64,000 nt of DNA from Boswellia sacra (GCA_013180625.2 SNVD02007534.1:229572-293571); one strand, 5' to 3'. Shown: positions 1 through 11,365, numbered from the stretch's first letter. The notes: generated by a model not told the origin, from the letters alone. Numbers and translations are program-made.

Positions 1-9
1 TGCCCATGT

Positions 10-52
10 ATGAGCATGCATCATATCATGCATACATGCATGCATGCATGGG
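10..52. repeat. CATGCA-rich palindromic stretch in the E1 leader
   Basis: Overlapping CATGCA/ATGCATG units sit about 90 bp before the gag start. A matching stretch lies at the same place in E2 (44482-44522, opposite strand), so it belongs to the family leader. CATGCA is the RY element known to bind plant B3 proteins; a role here is inference. Confidence 0.6.
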
Positions 53-142
53 ATTAATACCTTTGTTTTGTAGCCGTCATAGCTTAGGTTAGACGAGGAG
101 AATGTTTGATAAATGGTAGCACCCTATGGCAATAATGTTAAA

Positions 143-1190
143 ATGGCTCAAGTGAGGGCTAACATCACCGCACTCCAATAATAAATGGTCCAACTCATTA
201 AAACTTTGTGGAATGGGCCCAACTGCATGAACCAGTCTTCACCTGAGGATAATGGTGATAGTGATGGTGAGAATAGCCAAGATAGAAATAGGGGAAAAAG
301 CCCAATCAACCATGAAGAACCTAAGTCAGTCAAACAGTTGGCCAAGGACATGGAGAAGGTCTAATCTCTCTTAAAGAAAAAGGGGCTGAAATAGGTGGAG
401 GACCTAGATGACATTTTGCTTATGGAAGACTAAGACATGCCTCCAAAGTCTCGCTTGCTAGACTTGCCCAAGTTCAATGGAGAGGGTAACCCAAAAACAC
501 GTTTGAGGTAGTATGCAGCCATCATGGCTACCACTCCTTTGACAAATGAGCACATCTTGAAATACTTCATGCTATCCTTATAAGATGATTTGGTAGCATG
601 GTATCATGACCTTCTAAAGAGAGATAAAAAAAGATTGGGAGGAGCTTGCCCAACAATTTATGGAACAATACCGTCACAATACTCAACTAGGGGTAACGTT
701 GAGAGACTTAGAGACGACGAGATAAAAGCCCAATGAGACTTTCTCAGAATATCTAGTCCATTGGAGGGCCAAAGCTGCGAAGATGACCACCATGCCTGTG
801 GAGAAGTACCAGGTTTGCATGGTGATTACTGGGGCCTATAGCTTCATCAGCAATAGATTCACAGGTTTCCTTATCAAAACATTCGAAGACTTGTATGACT
901 CAGGTATTCAAATAGAAGAGTTGGAATCCAGATGGAAAAGAAGTATCCATAGCTACACTCGAAGAATACAAGGGTAGTATCACCAACCTAGTGGTCGAGC
1001 ATGAAACATGAAGAAGTGAAAGAGGTTGCCCCACAAAGAAGATTTAGTTATTTGGGGATGCCACTTTCCAAAGTCTTTGCAAGGTGAGAGCTGAAGGAAT
1101 CTTGCTGCCATTGCCACTAAGAGAGCTTCCTAGTCCACTACCGAGGAATTGGAGGCAACATCAACCTTGCTGCTTTCATCGAATAAGGAA
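143..1190 (+). pseudogene. gag: gag of E1 (Tat type), broken
   Basis: Gag is the structural capsid/nucleocapsid protein of the virus-like particle. I place the start at the ATG at 143, opening MAQVRANITAL, because the E2 copy shows the same sequence close to its own start. Recognisable blocks follow: an acidic serine-rich linker, a stretch ending LDLPKFNGEGNP before the capsid domain, the segment MTTMPVEKYQVCMV near 783, and a proline-rich tail near 1090-1160. Several in-frame stops and frameshifts interrupt it. The zinc-knuckle end and the protease that should follow are missing, and sequence jumps to the protease-RT linker at about 1200. The E2 copy at 43250-44398 is clearly homologous along its length. 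Confidence 0.75.
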
Positions 1191-1199
1191 TTAAGAATG

Positions 1200-2130
1200 C
1201 ATCTTATGAAGATGTGTTTGTACCCAACCTCTTTGAAGAAAAAGACATTGTCTATGTTTCAAAGTTTAATACAATGAAAAATATTTTTGCTTACTTGTGG
1301 GATGTCTTTCCTAATGGTGTTGTGCATCATAGTTTGCATTTCACTAGCACATTTGAAATTCATACCATTCAAACTCATGACATTAATCTTGGTACGATAA
1401 AAAAACTTAAGAACATATGCATTGCACTTGATACAACTCTTAAAAAGAAGAGAGATTGGAAAAATTATTAAAGAAACATGAAGACTTTGCCTAGTCCTAT
1501 AACGACATGTCTGGAATCAATAGAAGCATCGTTGAGCATACAATTCCAACGTATCTGCACATAAAATTGATTAAGTAGAAACTAAGAAGGATGAGACTAG
1601 AATGGGCTCAAAAAATCAAAGAAGAGGTCTCAAGCAAATTGAAGCTGAGTTCCTAGAAGTGGTGAGGTATCCAAAATTGTTAGCCAATATCGTGTCAGTA
1701 CCAAAGAAGGATGGAAGGGTCCGAATGTGTATGGATTACCAAGACTTGAACAAGGCCTCACCAAAGGATGATTTTCCTTTGCCTCACATCGATGTGTTGG
1801 TTGATAGTGCTACCACCAATCTGATGTTCTCTTTTATAGTTGGGTTTTTGGATACAATCAGATAACGATGGCCAATGAAGATAAGAGTCACTTTGAGGCC
1901 TTAGATAGATTCCTATAAGAGGTGAAGAAATACAAGCTACGGCTAAATCCAAAAAAGTGTGTCTCCGAAGTTACTTTAAGACAACTATTAGGATTTGTAG
2001 TTGGCAAGAAAGGGATAGAAGTAGATCCAGGCAAGGTTAAAGCCACTACGGAGATGTCGTCACCCAAGACTAAAAAAGAAGTTAGAGGGTTTCTAGGGAA
2101 GATCCAATACATCAGTTAGTTTATCTCTAA
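1200..2130 (+). pseudogene. pol: Protease-RT linker and reverse transcriptase of E1, active site deleted
   Basis: The linker (1200-1500, including a block encoding NICIALDTTL) is shared with the fragment at 13511-14460. RT begins near 1560 and shows the Tat signature YQDLNKASPKDDFPLPHIDV around 1735-1800. At about 1850-1920 the sequence jumps from the palm segment after DSATTN to the thumb segment KYKLRLNPKKC. Roughly 80 residues are lost, including the YVDD catalytic motif, so this copy cannot reverse transcribe. The thumb continues through LLGFVVGKKGIEVDPGKVKA and the connection to about 2130. Confidence 0.85.
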
Positions 2131-2149
2131 ACTGACACCATTTGTGCAC

Positions 2150-3062
2150 TGATCTTTAGGCTTTGAAGAAAGATCAACTAGTAGAGTGGAATGATCAGTG
2201 CCAAGAGGCATTTGAGAATATTAAGAAGTACTTCTAGAATCCACCAGTTTTAAGGCAGCCAAAACCTGAGAAGAAATTAATTCCTTGTGGAGGAAGCCAT
2301 CGATGCTATGTAGGCACAAGAAGATGAGAAGGGTGTAGAACATGCCATCAATTATCTCTACAAAAAGTTGCTAACATACAAAATGAAGTATAGCTACGTG
2401 GAGAAAACGTGCTTGACCATGGTTTAACTCTCAAAAAAGTTGAGGCATTATTTTTAGTCATATAAAATTAAGGCTATCTCGAAGAAAAATCCGATGAAGT
2501 ATGTTTATGAAGCACCACCATTGGTCGAAAAATTAGCCAGATGGCTAGTACAATTATCAGAATTTGACATTGAGTATGTGACTAAGAAGGTGGTTAAGGG
2601 AAGAGTAGTAGCAGAATTCTTGGCTACAAACCTAGTCGATGACGATGAGCCATAGGAGTAAGAATTCCCAGATGAACATCTAGCGATAATCTCGATAGTG
2701 CTGGAATACGAGTTATTCTAGTATGATTGACTGAAGAAGCCATTCCATTAGGCAAGAAGTAGGGGTTTAAAGTCATCAATAGTCATTAATAACATGGCTG
2801 AATATGAAGCTTGTGACATTGGTTTAGGAGTTAGGATGGCCATGGGCATTGACGAACTAAGAGTATTAGGAGATTCAAAACTGGTCATCTCTCAAAGCCA
2901 ATAAAGATTGGGATTTACAAGAAGAGAAGTTAAAACCCTACCTTGAACATGTCGGATGGTTGATTAAGAGGTTCAAGCAGTGCATCCTCACCCATCTTTC
3001 TAGAAGTGAGAATCATATGGCTGACGCATTGGCTTCGTTGGCATAAGTTTAGGTGGGCACAA
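2150..3062 (+). pseudogene. pol: RNase H and second archaeal-type RNase H of E1
   Basis: The first part (about 2150-2650) is a heavily mutated retroviral-type RNase H. The second part (about 2780-3062) has AEYEAC, then a stretch reading MGIDELRVLGDSKLV, and ends with ENHMADALASLA. These match the additional archaeal-type RNase H known from Tat/Ogre elements. Stops and frameshifts are frequent. RNase H removes the RNA strand of the RNA:DNA hybrid during reverse transcription. Confidence 0.75.
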
Positions 3063-3079
3063 AGCAATTATTGGTGAGA

Positions 3080-4457
3080 CCAATAGTAATATCACAACCA
3101 TAGCGTCCTTGTTATACAGAGCCTTATGTGACGAAAATTGAAGTGGATGAGAAACCATGGCTTTGTGAATTCAAGAGATATTTAAAAGAGAGGATTTTTC
3201 CTAAGAAGGCCAATGAAAAGGATATGGCTATGTTACAAAAGTTGGCTCAGCAATTTACTTATCATAAGGGGGTGATGTATAAAAGAATGCTAGAAAGGAT
3301 GCAACTGAGGTGCGTTGATGAAAAAAAGCAAGGAGACTTATGGAAGAAATCCATAGTGATGTATGTGGGCCATACATGAATGGGCTAGTACTTGCAAAGA
3401 AGATCGTGAGGCAAGGCTTTTACTGGTTAACCTTAGAGACAGATTGTGTCCAACTTGCGAAGAGGTTTCACCATCGTTAGATCAATAGATCTTGATTCAC
3501 CAATGCCTGATTTGTGAAGAAATGTCACCAATGCTAGATCAATGGAAATTTGATTCACCAGCCATCCTTGGAGCTACAAGGGATGACAGTATTATGGCCC
3601 TTTGCTGCATGAGGCATTGATATTATAGGTGAAATAAGGTTGTTAGCCTCTAATAGGCATCGATATGTGCTGGTAGCAATTGACTACTTCTTTACATGGA
3701 TAGATGCTGAGTACTATAGTAAGTTAGGGGCAAAGCAGATGGCAAGGTTTATCGAGAAGAACATAATATGCAGACTCGGAGTACCACATCATGTCATGAC
3801 TGACAATAGGGTTTATTTTCAGGCAAAATATAAGCCCTTATTTGAGAAGTATAGAATCAAACACTATAAGTTATCTCCGTACAGGCCACAAGCTAATGGA
3901 GTAGTAGAAGCAGCCAATAAAATCATCAAGAATATGTTGGCCAAGGTGGTACATACATATAAAGATTGGGCAGAGAAGTTGTTGTTTGTATTACAGGGTT
4001 ATATAACAATACCCAGAAGCTCGACAGGCACGATGCCTTTCTCGTTGGCATATGGTTTGGAAGCGGTCCTTCCAATTAAAATATAAATGAAGTCAGCAAG
4101 GGTTTTGATAGAAGCAAAAATTCCTGAAGAGGAGTGAACTAACAATAGACTTGAACAATTGACCTTGATCGACGAGAAAAGAATGAAGGCCAGATATCAC
4201 ATGCAATTATACTAAAAAAGGGTTGCTCGAGCCTTTAACAAAAGGATAAAGGTAAGGAAGTTCAAATAAGGGAGCTGGTCCTTAAGCAAGTGAGGTTAGT
4301 TTTATTTGTTCCGAGAAGGAAGTTCAAAACCAACAGGGAAGGTCCATTCGTTGTGATGAAGGTCATTTTCGATAGAGCCGTCGTTCTATCATACATGGAA
4401 GGGAATGAGTTCAATGAGCCTATCAACATGGACAGGCTAAAGAAATATTATGTGTAA
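3080..4457 (+). pseudogene. pol: Integrase of E1; catalytic core still open
   Basis: Integrase inserts the cDNA into the host chromosome. The N-terminal zinc-binding part (about 3128-3420) is interrupted. The core from 3640 to 4086 is an open stretch of 148 codons holding the three acidic catalytic positions: D in VAIDYF, D in MTDNR, and E in NGVVEAANK. The C-terminal part ends at MDRLKKYYV and the stop near 4457. A near-direct duplication of about 40 bp at 3475-3560 (a block with AGATCAAT followed by GATTCACC, present twice) breaks the region before the core. Confidence 0.85.
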
Positions 4458-4680
4458 AAAAAAATTGAGAGGAGAAATAATTAATCAGATGACTAGAAAT
4501 GACTGATTAATGACAGGAGTTGTTTCATTGTGCACATGTTTTTTGAAGAACAAAAGATTGTAGTTTTATTGATGAAATGCAATTGTTTGGGACAAATATG
4601 CCTTTTGAAATGTCTCATTATTTTGCATAAGAACCAAATGAAAACATCAAACGTCTAAGCCAATCAAGAAACTAACAATG
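4458..4680 (+). other. Spacer between integrase and the antisense genes of E1
   Basis: This AT-rich stretch after the integrase stop has no convincing reading frame. The tail end of the antisense DUF7745-like gene begins at about 4680. Confidence 0.4.
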
Positions 4681-5900
4681 GCATCTCTGCCTCTTCGATG
4701 AACTACGAATAGGCTCACTGTGTCGCTCATGACACCGTCTAGCTTGAATGTTAGGATTGGGAATGGAAGCCTGAAAGGTCACTCAATCCTTATATTGGTC
4801 GTCTAGTCGAAATCAGAATCATGGAATAAATTCTTCTTAATGATGCGATGTGGCCAAGAATCCTTCACACGCTCTAGATAGCAAGCAAATAGTCTCCCAG
4901 GACCAAAAGTAGTCAGTGAATCCACGATCCTTTGCTTCAGACCATACTGACGATGTAGTCTAGCAGGATGATAAAATAAACTATGGGTGAAACCTGCTAG
5001 AGGCACGCGTGCAATATATGTCCCCACTATCACATGCTCTAATTTCCACCATGGATAATGCCAGTGAATCTGAGTATCAAGGATGACTCCAAGCTAGTCG
5101 ATCTAAGAGGAATGTCTCTCAACTCTTCTTCTTATATGAAGTTGAAGGCTGTAACGGGCAATGTCTCCTACAGGCGGTGCTAGAACAAACAATCTCTCTT
5201 GTAACCAAATATGAGAAGAAAAGAAACAGAGAAAAATAAGAAAAAGAAGCCTACTAAGTCAAAAAGCCAGAAAGGGTAGCTTAGATAAAAATTAAGACAA
5301 CTTCGTGGAGTCAAAAACCCAAAAAGGGTGGCTTAGGCAAAAATTAAGGCAAGCTTGCTAAGTCCAAAGCCCAGAAACGGTAGTTTATGCAAAAGTTAAG
5401 GCATGGAAAAAAAAAAAGCCTATTGAGTTGAAAACCTAGAAGGTTGGCTCAGCCAAAAGCTAGGGCAAGCTCGCTGAGTCAAAAACCCAAAAAAGGGTAG
5501 CTTAGGCAAAAATTGGAGCATAAAAAAAAAAATGATGATGAAGAAAGAACCTGAGGAAGTAGAAGACAGCCACCAAATCTCTGACTTTCGTCAACCTCGA
5601 CTTGGTCCAGTCTGATCAATGTCTCAGCTAAAATCATGGAAATGGTTATGGAAGTAGGTCCCATATGAGGAATAATGGTCATAAGGTGTGGATCTCTGAG
5701 ACTGTCTGGTGATAGAGACCGACGGACTCGAGTCATTTCTAGTGCTTGTCCTCCAGAGGCCATAGAAGAGGTTGGAAGATCTGGAGAGAAGCTTCAGACA
5801 TGTTGAATGACACGAAAAGGTGTTGAAAACATGACAAAGGAATCTCAAGAAATGAGGGAAAAGGTGCAAGGAAGTAGCAAAGAGGAACAACACTTAAACA
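4680..5900 (-). pseudogene. Antisense DUF7745-like gene of E1, broken
   Basis: Read on the minus strand this is a degraded gene. Near 5640-5560 it encodes ILAETLIRLDQVEVD followed by QRFGGCLLLPQ. Near 5033-4803 it encodes YHPARLHRQYGLKQRIVD. The pattern (an AE-L hydrophobic block, a GC-LL block, then a PLxG...RQYG block) resembles the DUF7745 domain that occurs in plant transposon-linked genes. E3 carries a homologue at 27180-27720. A 52-bp tandem array (5212-5530) lies within it. The function of the domain is not known to me. The assignment rests on memory of the family pattern, so confidence is moderate. Confidence 0.5.
5212..5530. repeat. Tandem array, unit about 52 bp, about six copies
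   Basis: Each unit contains AAGTCAAAAACCC, then GGGTRGCTTAGGC, then AAAATTAAGGCA. The same array occurs at the homologous place in E3 (26870-27200), so it predates the split of E1 and E3. It may lie in an intron of the antisense gene, but no clear splice sites can be assigned. Confidence 0.75.
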
Positions 5901-5929
5901 GTGCATAACACGAGACAAAAAAGGGAAGA

Positions 5930-6065
5930 CTTGTTGGAGAACTACTGGCCAACTATCTGACTATCAGCTGATTATTGCATGATAGCTAACTGGTTGCCTG
6001 AAAGTCACCCAACTGTCTAACAGTCACCCAATAGTCTGCTGATTGCCCAATGGCTATTGGGGCTA
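5930..6065 (-). promoter_or_regulatory. U3-like short-repeat block upstream of the antisense DUF7745-like gene
   Basis: Degenerate short units such as CAGCTG, CCAACTGTCT, GACTATTGG and CCCAATAG repeat here. Similar blocks lie in the U3 part of LTR A1 (13010-13130), of the E1 LTR (9690-9790) and of A2 (19240-19320). It sits directly upstream, on the minus strand, of the antisense gene. Promoter function is inference. Confidence 0.45.
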
Positions 6066-6279
6066 AGTAGCCCATCACCCATTTCTCACACTATCTTTTG
6101 ACTTTCAGAGCGTGTATCGACGAGCGAATAGCGTATGGCTTCTAGATTTTGTAGTTTTATAGAGAATTAAATGAATGATGATGTGGATACAAATTTGAAC
6201 AAATTTGAATGTAAACTTAGTAAAATACGCAAAGTGTATGGAATCAGAAATAGAAAATTTCCACCAAAGTTTCTAAAAA

Positions 6280-7870
6280 CTGTTTACATACCATAACACT
6301 TCATACATGGAAGCAAAATGAACAAAAGAAAGCTTGATAGAAGCCAACAGTGGCAGTCCTCACTCATCACCATCATTACCAATGTCAAGAGAGAAAGTAG
6401 TGACCTGGGCTTGGAGACGCTCAACCTCACGTTGTAGATGAGTAACTTCTTGGTGACCCGTTTAACCAAGCAAAAGAATCATATAGTTAGAAAAAGTGTT
6501 AAGATAAAAATCATGCACACATGTAGTATAAAAGGGTACTTTGCCTGATACTGATGAGACATCTGCAAAAGATATCTGTAGGAAGCAGCCTGTATACGAA
6601 AATGAATAATTAGAGGACTTACTAAAGTGGTGTCTTTTGGAACAAAAGGAACTGGCATGTTTGGATCCTTAGTGATCACGTAGCTATGGATCAGCCTATT
6701 TCCATCCCATGTGTAGATGACATTACAAGGGTAAGACTGGATGTCACCAATCACATGACTGATCGAAATAATCGAGGTAGCTGAAGGAGTTGGGGGAGGA
6801 GGTGATGTACCAGCGCCTGAAGAAAAGGCTCTCGATCTCTTCCAGAGTAATTAGACATCATTGGAGGATGAGAAGTGTCATCAACAGATCGATCAAGCTT
6901 GGTGTACAGTAGAGTGGCTCAAATCCAGTCAATGTAGGAAGTCGTCATCAATGGGAATTCAATCCTGTTCAAGTGAATCCCAATCGTTCAGTCTAAAACC
7001 TCTGATTTTATAGCCAAATTAGTTGAATCTATCATCAAAATCGATGGCGAATGAGGAATTATATGACATGTTGGGTCATTGTACTAGTCTCACACGCCAT
7101 CACCCAAATACCACATCATGCTGTTCAAACAAGGAAGGAGGATACGGTACAAGTTAAAGGGGGAAGCAACCTTCATAGCCGCGTATCGATTCTCCTCAAT
7201 ACCCCATCGTTTAGAGTGAATCCGTGAAAGAATAGAGAAGCATGGTACGATTCTAATATAAATAAACCTATTGACCGTAATATCTTTTTAACTTATCCTA
7301 GGTCATAGTATGAATGTAATCACAAAAGAAGTCTAGCTCATGTGACCTCTCAAGCTTTGCACGACATGCAACCGACCTTTTCATCCAAGGGAAGGAAGAA
7401 TCCTCACAAGTAGGAAGAGGAGATGGTAGAACTTCTAACTCTTATGCCTACATCTATCGTGGATAGTACAAAATCAGAAATGGAAGTTATACAAACAAAA
7501 TATTTAAAGTGTAGAGAAGAAATAAACTACCTCAAGAAGTGGAGCAAATCTAGTGATCCTAGCAACACCTTGGCAAGCTCAATCCAAACCAAAATACAAC
7601 TAGCCAAGAGCAACACAAGCCCAGTCGAAATCCCTCACTCGATCGAGATCCTAATAGGTAAGAAGTAAAGTCAAAGCAGTGGCGGTTGACGCATTGGTAA
7701 AGAGCTTCATATCAAGTAGATAGACAATGAAGTTGCGAGCATATTGGTCCACCTTGGCTGGAGACAGGTAGGATCTTCATCTCCAATATTTGTAAAAGAG
7801 AGCATACCAAATGGTCATATTGCTCTTGACCTTTACCTCACACCCTAAAGCCTATCAGCTACATACTAGG
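6280..7870 (-). pseudogene. Antisense plant mobile domain (PMD) gene of E1, broken
   Basis: Identified by homology with the better preserved copy in E7 (61872-63990). On the minus strand it shares a block with AAMKVASPF followed by ILLPCLNSMMW near 7190-7090, then IPHSPSILMI, and near 6680-6600 VPFVPKDTTLVSPL. These correspond to AAMHVASPF, ILLPCIDSIMW, IPHSPLVLMI and VPFVPHDTTLVSLL in E7. PMD proteins are shared between plant transposons and a few host genes. An antisense PMD gene after integrase is established for Tat elements. Stops and frameshifts are abundant. The N-terminal half is poorly preserved here. Confidence 0.6.
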
Positions 7871-7894
7871 TTGATTATGTGAGAAGCCACGTCG

Positions 7895-8080
7895 TAAACA
7901 ACCGACAAAAAAGAGAAAGAAAAAGAAGAAAGTAAAAGAAAAACAGAAAAAAAGGAAACAAGAAAGAAATGATAAAAGAAGAGAGAGAAAAATAGAAAAA
8001 ATATAAAAAAAGAGAGAGAAAAAAGAAGAGAGAGAGTGAGAGAAAATAGAAGAAAGAGAAGGGAAGAAAAACTCTAGATT
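7895..8080 (+). repeat. GA-rich (polypurine) tract of E1
   Basis: About 180 bp consist almost entirely of A and G on the element sense strand, dominated by GAAAGAAAAAGA and GAGAGAG units. Equivalent tracts lie in E3 (29340-29465) and E7 (61480-61635, pyrimidine on the plus strand). Long phenylalanine/serine-rich frames across it are composition artefacts. Confidence 0.8.
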
Positions 8081-8635
8081 GACCTTGAGACATCGAAAGA
8101 ATTTTCAAATGAATTGATGACAAGCACTCGGCCATGGCAATGGTTTAGCAACTCACAAGGAAAGAAGAGTAACGTCAATCGATAGAATCTTCGATTGGAA
8201 TCACATGAAAGAATTCCTTTAGATACTAGGAAGCAATTTGTTGAAGAACACACTAAACAAGGTAAAATTTAAATTGATTATACATTATTGAGAAATGTTT
8301 GAATCTTGCAGGAAGTTGCAAAGACAAGGGAGAGATCCCCAGTGAATCAGATGATGAACCATGTGAATATGATAATGAGGAACTCAGGAGTTTTCCCCAG
8401 AGACCAGAAGAAATCGAGAATAGGAGCAACAATACTTGCAAGAAGTGCATGAAACCCATTGATTACAAAGACTGGAAGAAACATGAAGCATACTTAGAAA
8501 AGAGGCATGGAACCGAACGAGTGTAAAGTCTGAAGAAATCGAAGAAGGTATGAATGATACTTAGTTGAAGGCATGAAGAATAAAAATTTCTAAAGACCAT
8601 AAAGCGATGCATGATAGAGGTTTTCCCAGTGGGTT
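8081..8635 (+). other. Conserved 3' untranslated segment of E1
   Basis: It is homologous to E3 29480-30060 and, on the other strand, to E7 61323-61420 plus 48110-48460. It contains short frames with repeated words such as the codons for MKPIDYKDWKKHE near 8450, but the frames are not conserved between copies, so I do not call a gene. Confidence 0.5.
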
Positions 8636-8639
8636 TGCA

Positions 8640-8940
8640 TTAGAAGGAAACCTTAAGAAGTAGATGCACTTAAGAGTGTTTTAAGCCCTTAGAATAGGCA
8701 CACTGAAGAGTATTGAAAACGCTAGGAAGTAGGTGCACTTAAGAGTGTTTTAAGCCCTTAGAATAGGCACAAGCTCTAAGAAGAGGTGCATTGAAGAGTG
8801 TTGAAAAGACTAGAAAGTAGGTATACTTAAGAGTGTTTTAAGCCCTAAGAAGTAGGTGCACCGAAGAACGTTAGAAACCCTAGGAAGTAGGTGTACTTAA
8901 GAGTGTTTTAAACACTAATAAATAGGTGCAAGAAGAGTGT
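8640..8940. repeat. Tandem array in the E1 3' region (GTGCACTTAAGAGTGTT units)
   Basis: About six to seven units of 40-50 bp carry GAAGTAGGTGCACTTAAGAG and TTTTAAGCCCTTAGAATAGG. Related arrays lie at 30065-30335 (E3), 21940-22150 (E2) and 47690-48065 (E7). Confidence 0.8.
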
Positions 8941-8949
8941 CTCATCATA

Positions 8950-9195
8950 GCATCATAAGGATGCTTTTTAGCCCTTGAACGAGCATATTCGCCCTTGAAT
9001 GGGGCACCTTTGCCCTTAGATGGGCACCTCCACTCCTGGACGACACATCTGCCCTTGAACTGGCACATTCATCCATAAATGTGCACATCTGCCTTTACAT
9101 GAGGCACCTCATGCCCTTAGATAATCACCTTTAGCCTTCAAATGGGCGCACTAGCCCTTGAATGGGCACACTAGTCCTTGAATGGACACATTTTT
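8950..9195. repeat. 20-bp tandem array (GCCCTTGAATGGGCACATTC type)
   Basis: About twelve degenerate 20-bp units of the form CCCTTGAATGGGCACATNNG. The same unit is amplified independently at 30340-30715 and, inverted, at 47413-47553. Confidence 0.8.
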
Positions 9196-9347
9196 TGCAA
9201 GAGCAAGAAGGAGAGAAAGAAGATGACGAGAAAGTCTTATAGAAGGAGGACAAAGGCGAAGATGTTAAAGACGAAGAAAGAAAGACGAAATAAGAATACT
9301 TTGTTAACTTTTGTGTCTCACAAACCTCTCTAAAGTAGGGGGTAAGC

Positions 9348-10793
9348 TATAGACATTAAGTTTTTGAGGCTTGGTAAAGGAATGAGGATGGATGTCGAGC
9401 AAAGAGAAATAACCAAAATGCCCTTGAGGGCCAAGAAGACAAGGGTGAGAAGGAGTTGGTGAAGAGTCTCGAAAACTGACATGTGACTTTGAAAAAACAC
9501 ATAAACTAATTCAGAAGGGATCTAGTGATAAGTCACATATAGTTTAAAGCTATCGATGTCTAGTTTTCGTAGAAATTTACGGATCATAAATCAAAGTTGA
9601 ATCCAGGAAGTTATGTGCGATCGAAGGAACAAACGTTTGAAGGAACTACATGGAAGGATGGCAAAAAAGGAAGGGCCCGAAGAGATATTGGCTAGTCGAC
9701 CATCAAACAGCTACTCGACTATCCACAACAATTGCCTGGCTCTCTGACAGCTGCTCAGCTATTGGGTGATGGCTGGCCAGCTATCATATAGCCCCCCGGC
9801 CATTTGGAGATAGAGGTTGGCCCTTCTTGGTGTATTTACGAAAATTACATTAAGAACCTTCATTTTCTGTTTTGTTTCTTCCTTTTTCATCTTAAACCCT
9901 CTCTTATATAAAGCCCCCTTTCTCACTGTGCAAGACACACTGATTGCCATATACAATCATCTTTTTTTCCTCTTAAAGACATGCTCGAGAATTCGAGAAT
10001 CCTTTTCTAGTATAGAGATTTTTACATGTTTTATTACTCTTAACCCGAAAAGGATATGTCTCGAGAGTAGAATTCTCTCCTCCCTCCAATTTTTTCTTTT
10101 ATTTTTCTTGCATAGAAGAAGCATGTTTAGGATTTAATTTTATGATTGGGATCATGCTAAGGTTATTATGAATTGTTCTAGACCTATTTGTTTTGTAAGA
10201 TGGATCAGCGTGTCGAGTTAAGTTTGCAATCCCTCTTTTTATTAGAATCATGCTTAGGAGTTTACTTTCTTTGTGAATGTTTAGAAACATGCCTAAGAGT
10301 ATATGCTTAGAATCATGCTTAAGAGCACATGATTAGAATCATGCTATGAAAATTTATTCGCTTTGATGAATGTTAGGAAATAGTATAGAATAGGTAAGAA
10401 TTATCGTTTTACCCTTGAATTACTTCTTTGATGTTGATTGCTTGAATTGGGCTAGAATATGCCATGAATGACATGTTAGGCTAGAAATGCCATGATAATT
10501 GATGTGAATTATGCTAGAATAAGCAATAGGTGGAATTGTTTATGATAGAATTTATTAAAATCTAGGCTGGAATGCAATGTTATTAGATTATGACTTTATT
10601 TGATTTATAATTTATTTGTTTATGTATGAATGTTTGAATATTAAGAAGTGTAATTGTATGATGCCATGAAGTGGTGGTGACTCCTTTCTCTAGACGTGTC
10701 TATGGCTCATCTGTGTGCCTTTAAGTCTCAAAAGAGGCTTTGACACAGTGCCATGGTCGCAGATGCTTTGGCAGGATGAAAGCCCCGTTCACA
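9348..10793 (+). repeat. 3' LTR of E1
   Basis: It begins at a degraded TG (TATAGACATT) after the polypurine tract AAAGTAGGGGGTAAGC and ends CCGTTCACA. It is homologous to the E3 LTRs but shorter, because about 0.4-0.5 kb is missing near 10680. A TATA box (TATATAAA, 9905-9912) lies downstream of a U3 short-repeat block (9690-9790). Confidence 0.8.
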
Positions 10794-11365
10794 TCGAGAT
10801 TCTCTCTCCTAATTCTAACACTCAAGTTGATGTTGGATTCTCCATGATTATCATAACATGTCTTTTAAACGTCATGTTAACCTTAACTCATGGCACATGG
10901 CCCCATTTTGTTTTTATGGGCAACTTGAAATGTGGCATTCATTCATGGTTTCATGAGGTTTGAGTTTACGTTATTCTAATCGAAGGGAGTTTACGTCTAT
11001 AGACATGCATTTCGACAAGGATTTTGGATATTCATCCTATTGAAATTTTCTAGATTCATCTACATGGGCTTGAGTCTCAAGGGTCCAATGGTCTCGGCTC
11101 TTTTGAGCGAGAGATGCCCCATTGGGCCAGTCTCTTTTTATATCAAATCAATGGTATGTGCTCAAAGGTGGTGACACCAACATGAGTTTTCTAAGGTCGA
11201 ATGGGGCCAAAGACTTCTCATGCCAATGCCACATAGCTAGTTTAGGTAATTCATGCTCATTGTGTGCAAAGTGTAGTGTTGCAAGGACTTAACATATCAA
11301 TATGAGGTAGCAAAATTTGTATCTTAATCGAAATGAACTTCTATTATCCCAAGTGAAGTCGCCAC
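10794..11365 (-). other. Leader of a minus-strand Tat relative (E8), cut by E1
   Basis: Homologous to the E2 leader at 44640-45211 and, in reverse complement, to the E3 leader at 25225-25490. The PBS reads GGCGACTTCACTTGGGAT on the minus strand and abuts LTR A1 at 11366. The remainder of E8 would lie left of E1, outside the window. Confidence 0.7.

Larger units (their letters stand above)
1..10793 (+). mobile_element. E1: Tat-lineage Ty3/gypsy retrotransposon, 5' end outside the window
   Basis: The order of parts is leader, gag, RT, RNase H, second (archaeal-type) RNase H, integrase, two antisense genes, GA-rich tract, tandem arrays, polypurine tract and 3' LTR. This order, with the double RNase H, is known for the Tat/Ogre/Retand branch of plant Ty3/gypsy elements. 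Every sense domain carries stops or frameshifts, so the copy is dead. The 5' LTR lies left of the window. The element interrupts the leader of a minus-strand relative, which resumes at 10794. Confidence 0.85.
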
